64,000 nt of DNA from Novosphingobium barchaimii LL02 (GTDB lineage Bacteria; Pseudomonadota; Alphaproteobacteria; Sphingomonadales; Sphingomonadaceae). Position 1 is the stretch's first letter. Each line of letters opens with the position of its first letter. Positions 1 to 7,377 of this stretch are shown piece after piece. The stretch lies in contig NZ_KQ130455.1 of assembly GCF_001046635.1 (NCBI RefSeq), positions 124,001-188,000 on the forward strand, written 5' to 3'. Made by a program: the position numbers and the translations under genes. The notes beneath the pieces are model-generated. The model was given only the letters and a program-made list of their open reading frames with translations, was not told the DNA's origin and searched no databases.

Positions 1-635
1 GTCCCGGCCTTGAGCGCGTCGGACAGCGCCTTGACGGTGGCCATGACGTCGCTCTGGATGCCGTTCCTGTCGGTGAAGGTCAGGAACTGCGGGCCGGTCA
101 TGGAGCGGGTGACGCTTTGCCCTTCGCCCAGCGGCAGGTCTTCGCTGCTGGCGGAGCCGACATAGGCGGCGTTGCCCGCGGCATCCAGCTTATAGGCATC
201 GCCCGTGCTTTCGCCGCCGAACAGTGCATGGCCGTTCGAATCGCGGGTATTGGCCAGGCCGAACAGCGCGGCGTGGACCTGATCCAGTTCGGTCGCCACG
301 GCGCCCCGCTGCTCGGCCGTCAGGGTGGAGGAGGCGGCCTGGGTCGCCAGTTCCTGCGCGCGGATGATGGTGTCGGCGATGTCGGACATGGCGCCGTCGG
401 CCAGCGTCAGGTCGGCATTTGCGCGGTTCGCGTTGGCGGTGTCGATCTGCGACAGCGTCTCCTGCCGCGACAGGGCGCGCAGGCGCGAGGCGGCGACCGG
501 GTTGTCGGAAGAACGGCTCAGCTTCTGCGTGGTGCTCAGCTGGGTTTGCAGCGTCTCCGCCTGTCCGCGCAGCGACTTCATGTCGGTCCGCGACTTGTCG
601 AAGAAGGCGCCGGTCGAGGTGGAAATGGTCGTCAT
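1..635 (-). CDS. flgL: FlgL, flagellar hook-filament junction protein (partial, C-terminus outside window)
   Basis: Hook-associated protein 3 joins the hook to the flagellin filament outside the cell. About 211 residues are visible. They begin MTTISTSTGAFF and carry the flagellin-type D0/D1 N-terminal coiled helix (LQTQLSTTQKLSRSSDNPVAA), which matches FlgL and flagellin family N-termini. It sits 7 bases after the flgK stop, in the classical flgK-flgL order and on the same strand, so it is the last visible gene of the leftward flg operon. The C-terminal half is lost at the window edge. A flagellin is unlikely because of the position after flgK. Confidence 0.9.
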   Translation of the reverse strand, partial: MTTISTSTGAFFDKSRTDMKSLRGQAETLQTQLSTTQKLSRSSDNPVAASRLRALSRQETLSQIDTANANRANADLTLADGAMSDIADTIIRAQELATQAASSTLTAEQRGAVATELDQVHAALFGLANTRDSNGHALFGGESTGDAYKLDAAGNAAYVGSASSEDLPLGEGQSVTRSMTGPQFLTFTDRNGIQSDVMATVKALSDALKAG

Positions 636-642
636 GGCGGGC

Positions 643-1983
643 CTACCTGATCGAGAGGATGGAATCGAAGATGTCGCTCGCCACCTGCATCACCCGCGCC
701 GAGGCCTGATAGGCCTGCTGGAAACGGACGAGGTTCACGGCTTCGTCATCGAGGTTCACGCCCGCCTGAGCAGACAGCGCGGACTGCGCGCTGCCCGCAA
801 TCGCGGCGAGGGCATCGCGGGTGATCGTGCGCCCGGCGACGGCGCTGGATATGCCGAACAGCAGGGTATCGACCGCGCCGGAAGGGTCCGCCGTTTCGAG
901 CGCGCCGCGCATCGCGGCAAGGTTGGTCATGTCGCGGCTGCCGGCCGCCGCGCCCGCTGGCGCCGTTGCGATGGCGGTGCCTTTGCTGGCGACCATCGCG
1001 ATGTCCGCCGCGCCGGTGCCGGAAAACAGTGGCTGGCCGGGGCTGCCCTGAAGGTCCACGCCGCCCGTTTGCGCGGTGTTGATGGCGCTGACGATGCCGC
1101 CCGCGATGGTGTCCAGCTGCGTGCGCGCGCCGGCCAGTTCCACCAGCGCCTGCGCCTTGCCGGCGACCGCGCCGGAGCTGAGCGTCACCGCCTGGCTGTT
1201 CACCGAGAACGACACCGTGCCGTTCGCCGCGCTGGCCATCGACAGCGTCTTTGCAGTGGCGCCCGATACCAGCGAGGTGCCGGTCGGCCCGCCCAGCGTG
1301 ACCGAGACGGACTTGTCGGCATTGATGGTGGTGGTGATGTCGGCATGATCGCTCAGCTGCTGGAGCAGGCTATCGCGCTGGTCGAGCAGGGTGGACTGGT
1401 CGCCCGATGCATCGCCGCCGCTGCGCATCAGGCGCAGGTTCACTTTCGCGATTTCTCCGGCGAGGCGGTTGACGGTGTCGACGCCGTCCTGCGCTTCGAA
1501 GCGCAGGCCCTTGCCTGCCGCGTCCAGGTTCTGCGCGGCGGTGTTGAAGGTCTGCGCCATGGTGCGCCCGTCCTCGATCACCTGCGCGCGCAGGGAACCG
1601 TCGGTGGGGTCCGACACCAGCTGCTTGAGGCTGCCCTCGAAAGCGACCACCGAATCGTAGACGCCGGTCTGCTCGATCGCGGTCTGCACGCTTTCCAGCC
1701 CCGCCACCTCGGCCGAGGCGCGCGCGGCGTCGGAGCCGGTGCGGCGAACCTCGGACTGGCGGAACACGTCGGCGTTGCGCACGATCCCGGTGATCCGGGC
1801 GCCGGCCAGGTTGATGCCGGTGGGCGAGGCATTAAGCGATCCCGCCGTGACTTCGGCCACCGAAACGCTGCGGCGCACGTAGCCTTCCGTCTTGGCATTG
1901 GCGATGTTGTTCGCCGTCACATCCAGCGCGGTGCGGGCAACGCGGGCGCCCGAACGCGCGATCGAGAGAAGGTCGGAGGCCAT
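643..1983 (-). CDS. flgK: FlgK, flagellar hook-associated protein 1
   Basis: This is the first hook-filament junction protein. At 446 residues it is shorter than the roughly 550 of enterobacterial FlgK. The N-terminus MASDLLSIARSGARVARTAL with TANNIANAKTEGY is the typical rod/hook D0 motif, and the C-terminus (DEAVNLVRFQQAYQASARVM) is the matching D0 helix. The start at 1983 is chosen because homologues begin there and AGGTAG lies a few bases upstream. An in-frame ATG at 2028 would add 15 residues encoded inside a repeat. A REP-like palindrome arm lies just upstream, at 2018-2045. The gene is in the operon between flgJ and flgL. Confidence 0.93.
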   Translation of the reverse strand: MASDLLSIARSGARVARTALDVTANNIANAKTEGYVRRSVSVAEVTAGSLNASPTGINLAGARITGIVRNADVFRQSEVRRTGSDAARASAEVAGLESVQTAIEQTGVYDSVVAFEGSLKQLVSDPTDGSLRAQVIEDGRTMAQTFNTAAQNLDAAGKGLRFEAQDGVDTVNRLAGEIAKVNLRLMRSGGDASGDQSTLLDQRDSLLQQLSDHADITTTINADKSVSVTLGGPTGTSLVSGATAKTLSMASAANGTVSFSVNSQAVTLSSGAVAGKAQALVELAGARTQLDTIAGGIVSAINTAQTGGVDLQGSPGQPLFSGTGAADIAMVASKGTAIATAPAGAAAGSRDMTNLAAMRGALETADPSGAVDTLLFGISSAVAGRTITRDALAAIAGSAQSALSAQAGVNLDDEAVNLVRFQQAYQASARVMQVASDIFDSILSIR

Positions 1984-2017
1984 TATGCTACCTGGTTTTC
2001 CGTTTGCGCGGCGCCCG

Positions 2018-2045
2018 GGCTTCGACAAGCTCAGCCTGAGCGGGG
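2018..2045. repeat. Single REP-like arm (family C) in the flgK leader
   Basis: The sequence contains CTTCGACAAGCTCAGCCTGA followed by GCGG. The same core recurs in inverted or direct form at 4615-4640, 4667-4738, 8535-8564 and 8603-8631. It lies about 35 bases before the flgK start codon, so it is transcribed in the flgJ-flgK spacer. Confidence 0.8.
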
Positions 2046-2162
2046 TTCGTGGGAGGGGCGCTTGGCCCGAATACTAGAACGGTAGCTGGGCGGGGATTTT
2101 CAGGGTGATTTTATCGGGCGAAAAGCAGTGCGTGTTCCCCCTTCCCCCTCCGTCAAAATCCC

Positions 2163-2297
2163 CGTCACCCTGAACTCGTTTCAGGGTCTATCTCGCCGCA
2201 AACCCTGCGCTCTCACGCCGCAAACCGACGGGGCGGCTGGGAGCTGGGCCAACGGGTGACGCGGCGCGATGGACCCTGAAACAAGTTCAGGGTGACG
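2163..2297. repeat. REPIN-like inverted pair (family A) between flgJ and flgK
   Basis: Two 26-base arms face each other (2163-2188 and 2272-2297) with one mismatch. Each carries the core GTCACCCTGAAC...TTTCAGGGTC, and each arm is itself an imperfect palindrome. The same element appears as perfect 29-base arms at 6363-6498. The 83 bases between the arms have no coding signal. This pair fills most of the unusually long flgJ-flgK spacer, bases 1984-2367, which otherwise holds only the family C arm and part of a direct repeat. Confidence 0.88.
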
Positions 2298-2300
2298 GAG

Positions 2301-2383
2301 TGGGAGGGGCAACGGATTGCGTCAGGCACCGTCCGGCGGTGACGGGTTGGGAGGGCGACAGGCTGCGTCAGCCACCGTCCGGC
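2301..2383. repeat. Degenerate tandem direct repeat over the flgJ 3' end
   Basis: Two copies of a roughly 36-base unit (2301-2337 and 2348-2383) share GGAGGG, TGCGTCA and CACCGTCCGGC with a few differences. The second copy contains the flgJ stop codon and its last five codons, so the C-terminal tail of FlgJ is made of repeat sequence. Confidence 0.75.
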
Positions 2384-2733
2384 TTGGTCGTCGACCCGCT
2401 TCCCGCATCATCCGCTCGTCCCGAGTTGCTCGCAGGACCGCCGACGAACTTCGCCATCTGCTCCTCCAGTATCTTCGCAAGGCCCAGCACGCCCGACTGC
2501 ACGGTGCTATCCGCGACGTGTTCGTCCTGAAGCTGGCGGAAGGTATCCAGCGCCTGCCCGCCGGAGATATCGCCCGCGCCGCCATCTCCGCCGAAGCTGG
2601 TCTTGCGCGCGGCGCTCAGCATCTCGCGCACGAAAACGGCCTCGAACTGCTTGGCGACGGTGTGCAGCTTTTCGCGGTCGGTGGCGTCCGCCCTGGTCGC
2701 CATGCCGGGAGCGGCGGGAAGGATCGTGCTCAT
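2368..2733 (-). CDS. flgJ: FlgJ rod-binding domain protein (no muramidase domain)
   Basis: This is the scaffold for rod assembly. It is 121 residues long and matches only the N-terminal rod-binding domain of FlgJ: AKQFEAVFVREMLSAARKT, then GGQALDTFRQLQDEHVADS and GVLGLAKILEEQM. Enterobacterial FlgJ is about 310 residues because it also carries a peptidoglycan hydrolase domain. That domain is absent here and is probably replaced by the separate transglycosylase at 11348-12244. The start overlaps the flgI stop by 4 bases. The last residues (GSTTKPDGG) lie in a direct repeat. Confidence 0.9.
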   Translation of the reverse strand: MSTILPAAPGMATRADATDREKLHTVAKQFEAVFVREMLSAARKTSFGGDGGAGDISGGQALDTFRQLQDEHVADSTVQSGVLGLAKILEEQMAKFVGGPASNSGRADDAGSGSTTKPDGG

Positions 2734-3962
2734 ATGATGACCATTTCCGCCTTGAGGGCGCCGGCCTGCTTCAACGCTTCGAGGATCGCCACCAGGTCGG
2801 ACGGGGTGACGCCCAGCATGTTGAGCGCATCGACCACCTTGGACAGCGAGGCGCCGCCCCTGAACAGCGCGACCGAGCGGTTTTCCTCCTCGACCGAGAC
2901 GTTCGAGTGCTGCTCGGTCGCGGTGCGGCCCCGGCTGAACGGGGCGGGCTGGACCACCTGCTGGTTCTCCTCGACGCGCACGGTCAGCTTGCCGTGGCTG
3001 ATCGCGGCGGGGGACAGGCGCACGGCAGAGTTGATGACCACGGTGCCGGTGCGGCTGTTGACGATCACCCGCGCGGCGGTTTCCGCCGGGTTCACGTCGA
3101 TCATCTCGATCGCCGCCATCACGCTGGCGCGGCTGTCGGGATTGCCCGGCAGGCGCAGGGCCAGGGTAACGCCGTCCTCGACCGAGGCGGTGTTGGGCAG
3201 GCGCGTGTTGATCGCATCGCGCACGCGCGCGGCGGTAAGGAAATCCGCCTCGAACAGGTTCCAGCGCAGCATCTCGCCGCTGTCGAAGCCGGTGGCGACG
3301 GCGCGCTCCACGCTGGCCCCTTCGGCGATGCGGCCCACGGTGGGGATGTTGACGGTGACCTTGGACCCATCGCGGCCCGAGGCGTCGAGACCGCCCACGG
3401 CAAGGTTGCCCTGCGCCATCGCGTAGACCTGCCCGTCGGCGCCGTAGAGCGCGGTGAGGATCAGCGCGCCGCCGCGCAGGGACTTGGCCTTGCCGATGGT
3501 CGAAACGGTGACGTCGATGCGCTGCCCCGGCTTGGCGAAAGCGGGCAGGTCGGCGGTTATCATCACGGCGGCGGCGTTCTTCAGGCCGGGCGCGATGCCC
3601 GGCGGCAGCGTCAGCCCCATACGGCCCGAAACGCCCTTCATCGCCTGCGTCAGGTATTCGAGATTGTCATCCCCCGTGCCCGGCAGGCCGACGACGACGC
3701 CGTAGCCGGTGAGCTGGTTGGTGCGCACGCCCTGAAACTGCCCCAGATCGCGCACGCGCTCGGCATGGGCAGGGACGGTGAGCAGGGTTAGGGCGATGGC
3801 GGCACGGGCGAGGTGCGCGAGCAAGCGTATGCCGCCCCACACTTCGTCATCCCCGCGCAGGCGGGGATCCATCTTCGAGGGCCCGCGTAGCCATGCAGGG
3901 CAGGAGATGGATTCCCGCCTGCGCGGGAATGACGAAAGTAGGGAAAGAAGCGTCATCTGCAT
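2730..3962 (-). CDS. flgI: FlgI, flagellar P-ring protein, with a repeat-encoded N-terminal extension
   Basis: FlgI forms the periplasmic P-ring. The mature part begins AERVRDLGQFQGVRTNQLTG and runs to GALKAEMVII, matching FlgI over its full length. The first ATG (3962) lies two bases after the flgH stop, but a REPIN-like palindrome follows it in frame and encodes FPRRRESI...MDPRLRGDD before the hydrophobic signal peptide (LARAAIALTLLTVPAHA). Translation may instead start at GTG 3842, which has GGGGA about 7 bases upstream and gives a normal signal peptide of about 28 residues. The coordinates use the longest plausible start. The gene overlaps flgJ by 4 bases. Confidence 0.9.
   Translation of the reverse strand: MQMTLLSLLSSFPRRRESISCPAWLRGPSKMDPRLRGDDEVWGGIRLLAHLARAAIALTLLTVPAHAERVRDLGQFQGVRTNQLTGYGVVVGLPGTGDDNLEYLTQAMKGVSGRMGLTLPPGIAPGLKNAAAVMITADLPAFAKPGQRIDVTVSTIGKAKSLRGGALILTALYGADGQVYAMAQGNLAVGGLDASGRDGSKVTVNIPTVGRIAEGASVERAVATGFDSGEMLRWNLFEADFLTAARVRDAINTRLPNTASVEDGVTLALRLPGNPDSRASVMAAIEMIDVNPAETAARVIVNSRTGTVVINSAVRLSPAAISHGKLTVRVEENQQVVQPAPFSRGRTATEQHSNVSVEEENRSVALFRGGASLSKVVDALNMLGVTPSDLVAILEALKQAGALKAEMVII
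3845..3934. repeat. REPIN-like inverted pair (family B) inside the flgI 5' end
   Basis: Two 28-base arms (3845-3872 and 3907-3934) are inverted with two mismatches. The core is the CCCGCGCAGGCGGG palindrome flanked by CGTCAT and ATCCAT. This is the widespread repeat type that translates as PRRRES or PRLRGDD in frame. It splits the flgI start region from its signal peptide without breaking the reading frame. Confidence 0.9.
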
Positions 3963-3964
3963 CC

Positions 3965-4657
3965 TCAGAACGGCGAGATCTTGTTGAAGAAACGGCCCAG
4001 CCAGCCCTGCTTGCTGGCCTGCTGGAGCGCGCCCTTGCCGGTATATTCGATGCGGGCATCGGCCACGCGCGACGAGGCGATCTGGTTCTCCTGATCGATG
4101 TCGGCAAGGCGCACGATGCCGGAGAAACGCACCCATTCGTCGCCCTGGCTGATGAGCATCTTCTTCTCTCCCCGCACCAGCGCGGTGCCGTTGGCGCGCA
4201 CTTCGGCGATGGTGACCGCCAGGGTGGTATCGAGCGCGGATGTCTGCGCGGCGCTGCCCTGTCCGTTGAACGACGAATTCGACGCGGCCTTCAGCGAATT
4301 GGGCTTCAGCAGCTGCGAGATCAGGCCCGTGGTGGGCGGGGTGATGGATGCGCTGCCGCTCTTGCCGCTTTTGGAGCTGACCGCCTTGGACGCGGTGGTG
4401 CTTTCGGTCAGCAGGATCGTCAGCGGGTCGCCCACCCGCGCCGCGCGCGTGCCCTGATACAGCGGGGCGTATCCGGCCGAGACGTTGAAGATCGAGCCGG
4501 TTGGCGGCGCAATCGGCGCGGGGGCCACGGGCAGGCTGGCCTCGAAGCCGGAGGACTGCGGCGGCTTTTTCGCGAAAGCCGGGGTCGCCAGGAGCGCGAG
4601 GGCGACGGCGGCATGCTTCGACAAGCTCAGCATGAGCGGGTTTTTGTTTTCCGGCAT
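3965..4657 (-). CDS. flgH: FlgH, flagellar L-ring protein without a lipobox
   Basis: FlgH forms the outer-membrane L-ring. The protein has 230 residues. The core (GSIFNVSAGYAPLYQGTRAA, VGDPLTILLTESTTASKA and a C-terminus of beta-strand character) fits FlgH. Start 4657 is preceded by GGAGG with 6-base spacing, which clearly decides it over the ATGs further upstream. The signal peptide ends LALLATPAFA-KK, a signal-peptidase I site. There is no cysteine anywhere, whereas FlgH is normally a lipoprotein with a lipobox cysteine. Residues 8-15 (LMLSLSKH) are encoded by a REP arm (4615-4640). Confidence 0.9.
   Translation of the reverse strand: MPENKNPLMLSLSKHAAVALALLATPAFAKKPPQSSGFEASLPVAPAPIAPPTGSIFNVSAGYAPLYQGTRAARVGDPLTILLTESTTASKAVSSKSGKSGSASITPPTTGLISQLLKPNSLKAASNSSFNGQGSAAQTSALDTTLAVTIAEVRANGTALVRGEKKMLISQGDEWVRFSGIVRLADIDQENQIASSRVADARIEYTGKGALQQASKQGWLGRFFNKISPF
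4615..4640. repeat. REP-like arm (family C) inside the flgH signal-peptide coding region
   Basis: The sequence is GCTTCGACAAGCTCAGCATG followed by AGCGGG. It is the same core as at 2018-2045 and is inverted relative to the tandem copies at 4667-4738. It is read in frame within flgH. Confidence 0.85.
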
Positions 4658-4666
4658 TTCCTGCCT

Positions 4667-4738
4667 CCGGCCATCCTGAGCTTGTCGAAGCCGGCCATCT
4701 TGAGCTTGTCGAAGCCGTTCATCCTGAGCTTGTCGAAG
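4667..4738. repeat. Three tandem copies of a 24-base REP arm (family C)
   Basis: The copies lie at 4667-4690, 4691-4714 and 4715-4738, each ending CATCCTGAGCTTGTCGAAG (T for C at one position in the second). The period is exactly 24 bases with no spacers, and the array occupies the flgG-flgH gap, so it is transcribed. It is too short and too repetitive to be a CRISPR. Confidence 0.88.
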
Positions 4739-4743
4739 GACCA

Positions 4744-5532
4744 TCACAGCGTCTGGTTTGCGTTGCGCAGCATTTCATCCACCGCCGAGATCATCTTCGA
4801 ATTGATCTCATAGGCGCGCTGCGTCTCGATCATGTCGACCAGTTCCTCGACGATGTTGACGTTGGAGCCTTCCAGCATCCCCTGCCGGATGTGGCCGCGT
4901 CCCTGCTCGCCGGCGATGCCGATCTGGGCGGGGCCGCTGCCGGCGGTTTCCAGCATGAAGTTGTCGCTGGCCGATTGCAGCGCCACGGGATTGGTGAAGC
5001 TGGCGATTGTGATCTGCCCCAGCTGCGTCGGCTCCGACTGTCCGGCAAGCTGCGCGGAAACGGTGCCGTCGTCCGAAACGGTGATCGTGGTCGCGCCTTC
5101 GGGCACGGTGATGCCCGGCTGCACGGCATAGCCCTGCGAGGTCACCAGCTGACCTTCGGCGGTACGGCTGAAATTGCCCGCACGGGTATAGCCAAGCTGG
5201 CCGCCCGGCAGCTGGACCTGAAAATATCCATCACCGTCCAGCGCCAGGTCGAACGAATTGCCGGTGGTCTGCAAGGTGCCCTGCGTCTCCATCCGCGTGG
5301 TCGACTGCACAGCGACGCCGGTGCCCAGATTGAGGCCGGTGGCATAGGCCGTCTCGGTCGAGGACTGCGCGCCCGCCACCCGCGCATCCTGATAGGCGAG
5401 CGTGGCGAAGTTGGCGCGGTCGCGCTTGAAGGCGGTGGTCGATACGTTGGCGAGGTTGTTGGCGATCACGCGCATGCGCGTGTCCTGGGCCTCTAGCCCG
5501 GTGCGGGCGACCTGAAGTGCGGAACTGGGCAT
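4744..5532 (-). CDS. flgG: FlgG, distal rod protein
   Basis: FlgG forms the distal rod of the axial structure. Its 262 residues match the usual length. The N-terminus (LQVARTGLEAQDTRMRVIANNLANVSTTAFKRDRANFATL) has the rod-family ANNLANVST motif and FlgG-like continuation. The C-terminus (SNVNIVEELVDMIETQRAYEINSKMISAVDEML) is diagnostic. It sits between flgF and flgH, as in canonical operons. The exported subunit has no cleavable signal. Confidence 0.96.
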   Translation of the reverse strand: MPSSALQVARTGLEAQDTRMRVIANNLANVSTTAFKRDRANFATLAYQDARVAGAQSSTETAYATGLNLGTGVAVQSTTRMETQGTLQTTGNSFDLALDGDGYFQVQLPGGQLGYTRAGNFSRTAEGQLVTSQGYAVQPGITVPEGATTITVSDDGTVSAQLAGQSEPTQLGQITIASFTNPVALQSASDNFMLETAGSGPAQIGIAGEQGRGHIRQGMLEGSNVNIVEELVDMIETQRAYEINSKMISAVDEMLRNANQTL

Positions 5533-5572
5533 TGTCTAAATCCTCTGGCGTTTCGGTGTTCGGACGGCGTTT

Positions 5573-6313
5573 TCAGTCCAGCCGCATCAGGCGCGCGCCG
5601 GCTTCGTCGAGCTGCCCTGCGGTCTGGACCAGCTTGGTGCGCATATCGAAAAGCCGCTGCGCCGCGATCATCTCGACCAGTACTTCGGAAGGGTTGACGT
5701 TGGACTGCTCCAGGGCTCCGGGAATCACCTGAGCGTTCTCGTCCACCGGCAGGATTCCGCCATTCGGCACGCGAAACTGGCCGGCGATATCCTTGGCGAT
5801 CCTGGTCCCGGCGGTGCTGACCAGCTTGAGCCTGTCGATCACCTGCGGGGCGGCGTCGGGGGTGTCCGGGTCCTGCACCAGCACGCCGCCGTCCGGGCCG
5901 ATCGTCACCTTAAAGCCGGGGGGAACCGAGATCGGGCCGGAACCGCCGATCACCGGCAGGCCGTCGCCGTTCTGCAGCACGCCGGTGACGGTGACCGAAA
6001 GATCGCCGCGCCGGGTGTAGCTTTCCTGGCCATCAGTCGCCTGCACCGCCAGCATCGCATCGCCCTGCATGGCGACGTCGAGCGGGTAGTTCGTGCGGTT
6101 GAGGCCGCCCGCCTTCATCGACGCGGCAGAGACCTCGGTGCTCGACAGGCTGCGCACTTCCAACTGCGGGCCTTCCAGCGTGGTGGGCGTGGCCTGCAGG
6201 ATTTCCGCCTTGAAACCGACGGTCTGCGCGTTCGACATGTTGCTGGCGATGACGCGCTCGCGGTTGAGCGAGGCGTTCATCCCCGAGACGGCGGTGTAGA
6301 TCAGGCGGTCCAT
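5573..6313 (-). CDS. flgF: FlgF, proximal rod protein
   Basis: This proximal rod subunit has 246 residues. MDRLIYTAVSGMNASLNRER with ASNMSNAQTVGFKAE is the FlgF-type N-terminus, and the C-terminus (SNVNPSEVLVEMIAAQRLFDMRTKLVQTA) is the rod D0 helix. Start 6313 is chosen for homology and for AAGGA 7 bases upstream. An in-frame ATG at 6346 would add 11 unlikely residues. About 230 bases separate it from flgE, mostly a REPIN-like pair at 6363-6498. Confidence 0.94.
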   Translation of the reverse strand: MDRLIYTAVSGMNASLNRERVIASNMSNAQTVGFKAEILQATPTTLEGPQLEVRSLSSTEVSAASMKAGGLNRTNYPLDVAMQGDAMLAVQATDGQESYTRRGDLSVTVTGVLQNGDGLPVIGGSGPISVPPGFKVTIGPDGGVLVQDPDTPDAAPQVIDRLKLVSTAGTRIAKDIAGQFRVPNGGILPVDENAQVIPGALEQSNVNPSEVLVEMIAAQRLFDMRTKLVQTAGQLDEAGARLMRLD

Positions 6314-6362
6314 CGGCGGGTCCTTTTCCATTGGTGCACACCGCACGTCGCCGCCGCAGAAC

Positions 6363-6498
6363 CGTCACCCTGAACTTGTTTCAGGGTCCATCTCGCGGTT
6401 TGACCGGACGGGTTAGTGCGTAGTGCCGCCGGTGCGGATTACGGCGGCAAACACAGGTTGGCCGGCGAAATGGACCCTGAAACAAGTTCAGGGTGACG
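6363..6498. repeat. Perfect REPIN-like inverted pair (family A) between flgE and flgF
   Basis: Two perfect 29-base inverted arms (6363-6391 and 6470-6498) carry CGTCACCCTGAACTTGTTTC then AGGGTCCAT. The 78 bases between them show no gene. The pair occupies most of the 230-base flgE-flgF spacer and would form a very strong stem in the operon transcript. Confidence 0.92.
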
Positions 6499-6543
6499 AG
6501 GAATATCAACGCAGCGTCGTGCTTTACGGGCAGACGTGGTTCA

Positions 6544-7353
6544 TCAGGTGCGCAGGTTGATGACGGTCTGCGAGATCTGCGTGGCGGTATCGATGGCCTT
6601 GGCGTTGGCCTGGAAGTACCGCTGGGCGCTGATGAGATCGACCAGCTCCTCGGCGATATCGACGTTCGAACGCTCCAGCGAGCCGGAGTTCAGCGGGCCG
6701 AACGCGCCCGAACCGGGAGCGCCGAAATTCGCCTCGCCGGACTTGCCGGTGACCTTCCAGCTCGAATCGCCGACCTGCTTCAGGCCCGAGGGGGCGACGA
6801 AGTTGGCCAGCGCCACGGTGCCCAGGGTCACGTTGCTGCCGTCGTCGTAAGAGGCGACGACCATGCCTTCCTGGTCGATCGTCACGCTCGCATAAGCCGA
6901 ACCGGCGGCGTTGGTGGGGGCGACCTGCGCGTCCTGATGGACCGCGGTATTGGTGACGCCGCCCACGGAGGGGAAGACCTGCAGACGCGCGCCTTGCGCG
7001 TTCTTGATGAAGCCGCTGCCGTCGACGCTGAAGGCGCCGTTGCGGGTATATTCGGTCTGGCCGGACTTGGGCGAAACGGTGGTGAAGAAGCCTTCGCCGC
7101 CAATGGCGATGTCAAGCGCGTTGCCGGTCTGCTCGATGGCGCCCACGTTGAAGTCCTGCGCGATCACGCTGACGCGCGAGCCGATGCCCACGGTCAGCGA
7201 GGGGTCGGTGACGATCGACGACGAGATGATGTCGGCGAACTGGGTATTGCTTTTCTTGAAGCCGTTGGTTTCGGCGTTGGCGATGTTGTGCGAGATGACG
7301 TTGAGTTCGGTCTGGGCGTTCTTCAGGCCGGTGAGCGAGGTGTAATAGGACAT
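6544..7353 (-). CDS. flgE: FlgE, flagellar hook protein (short form)
   Basis: FlgE is the hook subunit. MSYYTSLTGLKNAQTELNVI with SHNIANAETNGFKKS is a clear hook-family N-terminus, and the C-terminus (SNVDIAEELVDLISAQRYFQANAKAIDTATQI) is the hook/rod D0 helix. At 269 residues it is much shorter than the roughly 400 of Salmonella FlgE, so at least one surface domain is probably reduced. It lies between flgD and flgF. FlgF and FlgG are both already present, so this gene is best read as FlgE despite its rod-like length. Confidence 0.88.
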   Translation of the reverse strand: MSYYTSLTGLKNAQTELNVISHNIANAETNGFKKSNTQFADIISSSIVTDPSLTVGIGSRVSVIAQDFNVGAIEQTGNALDIAIGGEGFFTTVSPKSGQTEYTRNGAFSVDGSGFIKNAQGARLQVFPSVGGVTNTAVHQDAQVAPTNAAGSAYASVTIDQEGMVVASYDDGSNVTLGTVALANFVAPSGLKQVGDSSWKVTGKSGEANFGAPGSGAFGPLNSGSLERSNVDIAEELVDLISAQRYFQANAKAIDTATQISQTVINLRT

Positions 7354-7377
7354 CTAAGGTACTCCGAAGAAAGGGTT

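Noticed and set aside
325-2085. A 586-codon open frame on the plus strand opposite flgL and flgK
   Set aside because: Antisense to two clear flagellar genes, with no SD and no recognisable domain.
4667-4738. Possible mini CRISPR array
   Set aside because: The copies are contiguous without spacers and match REP arms found elsewhere.
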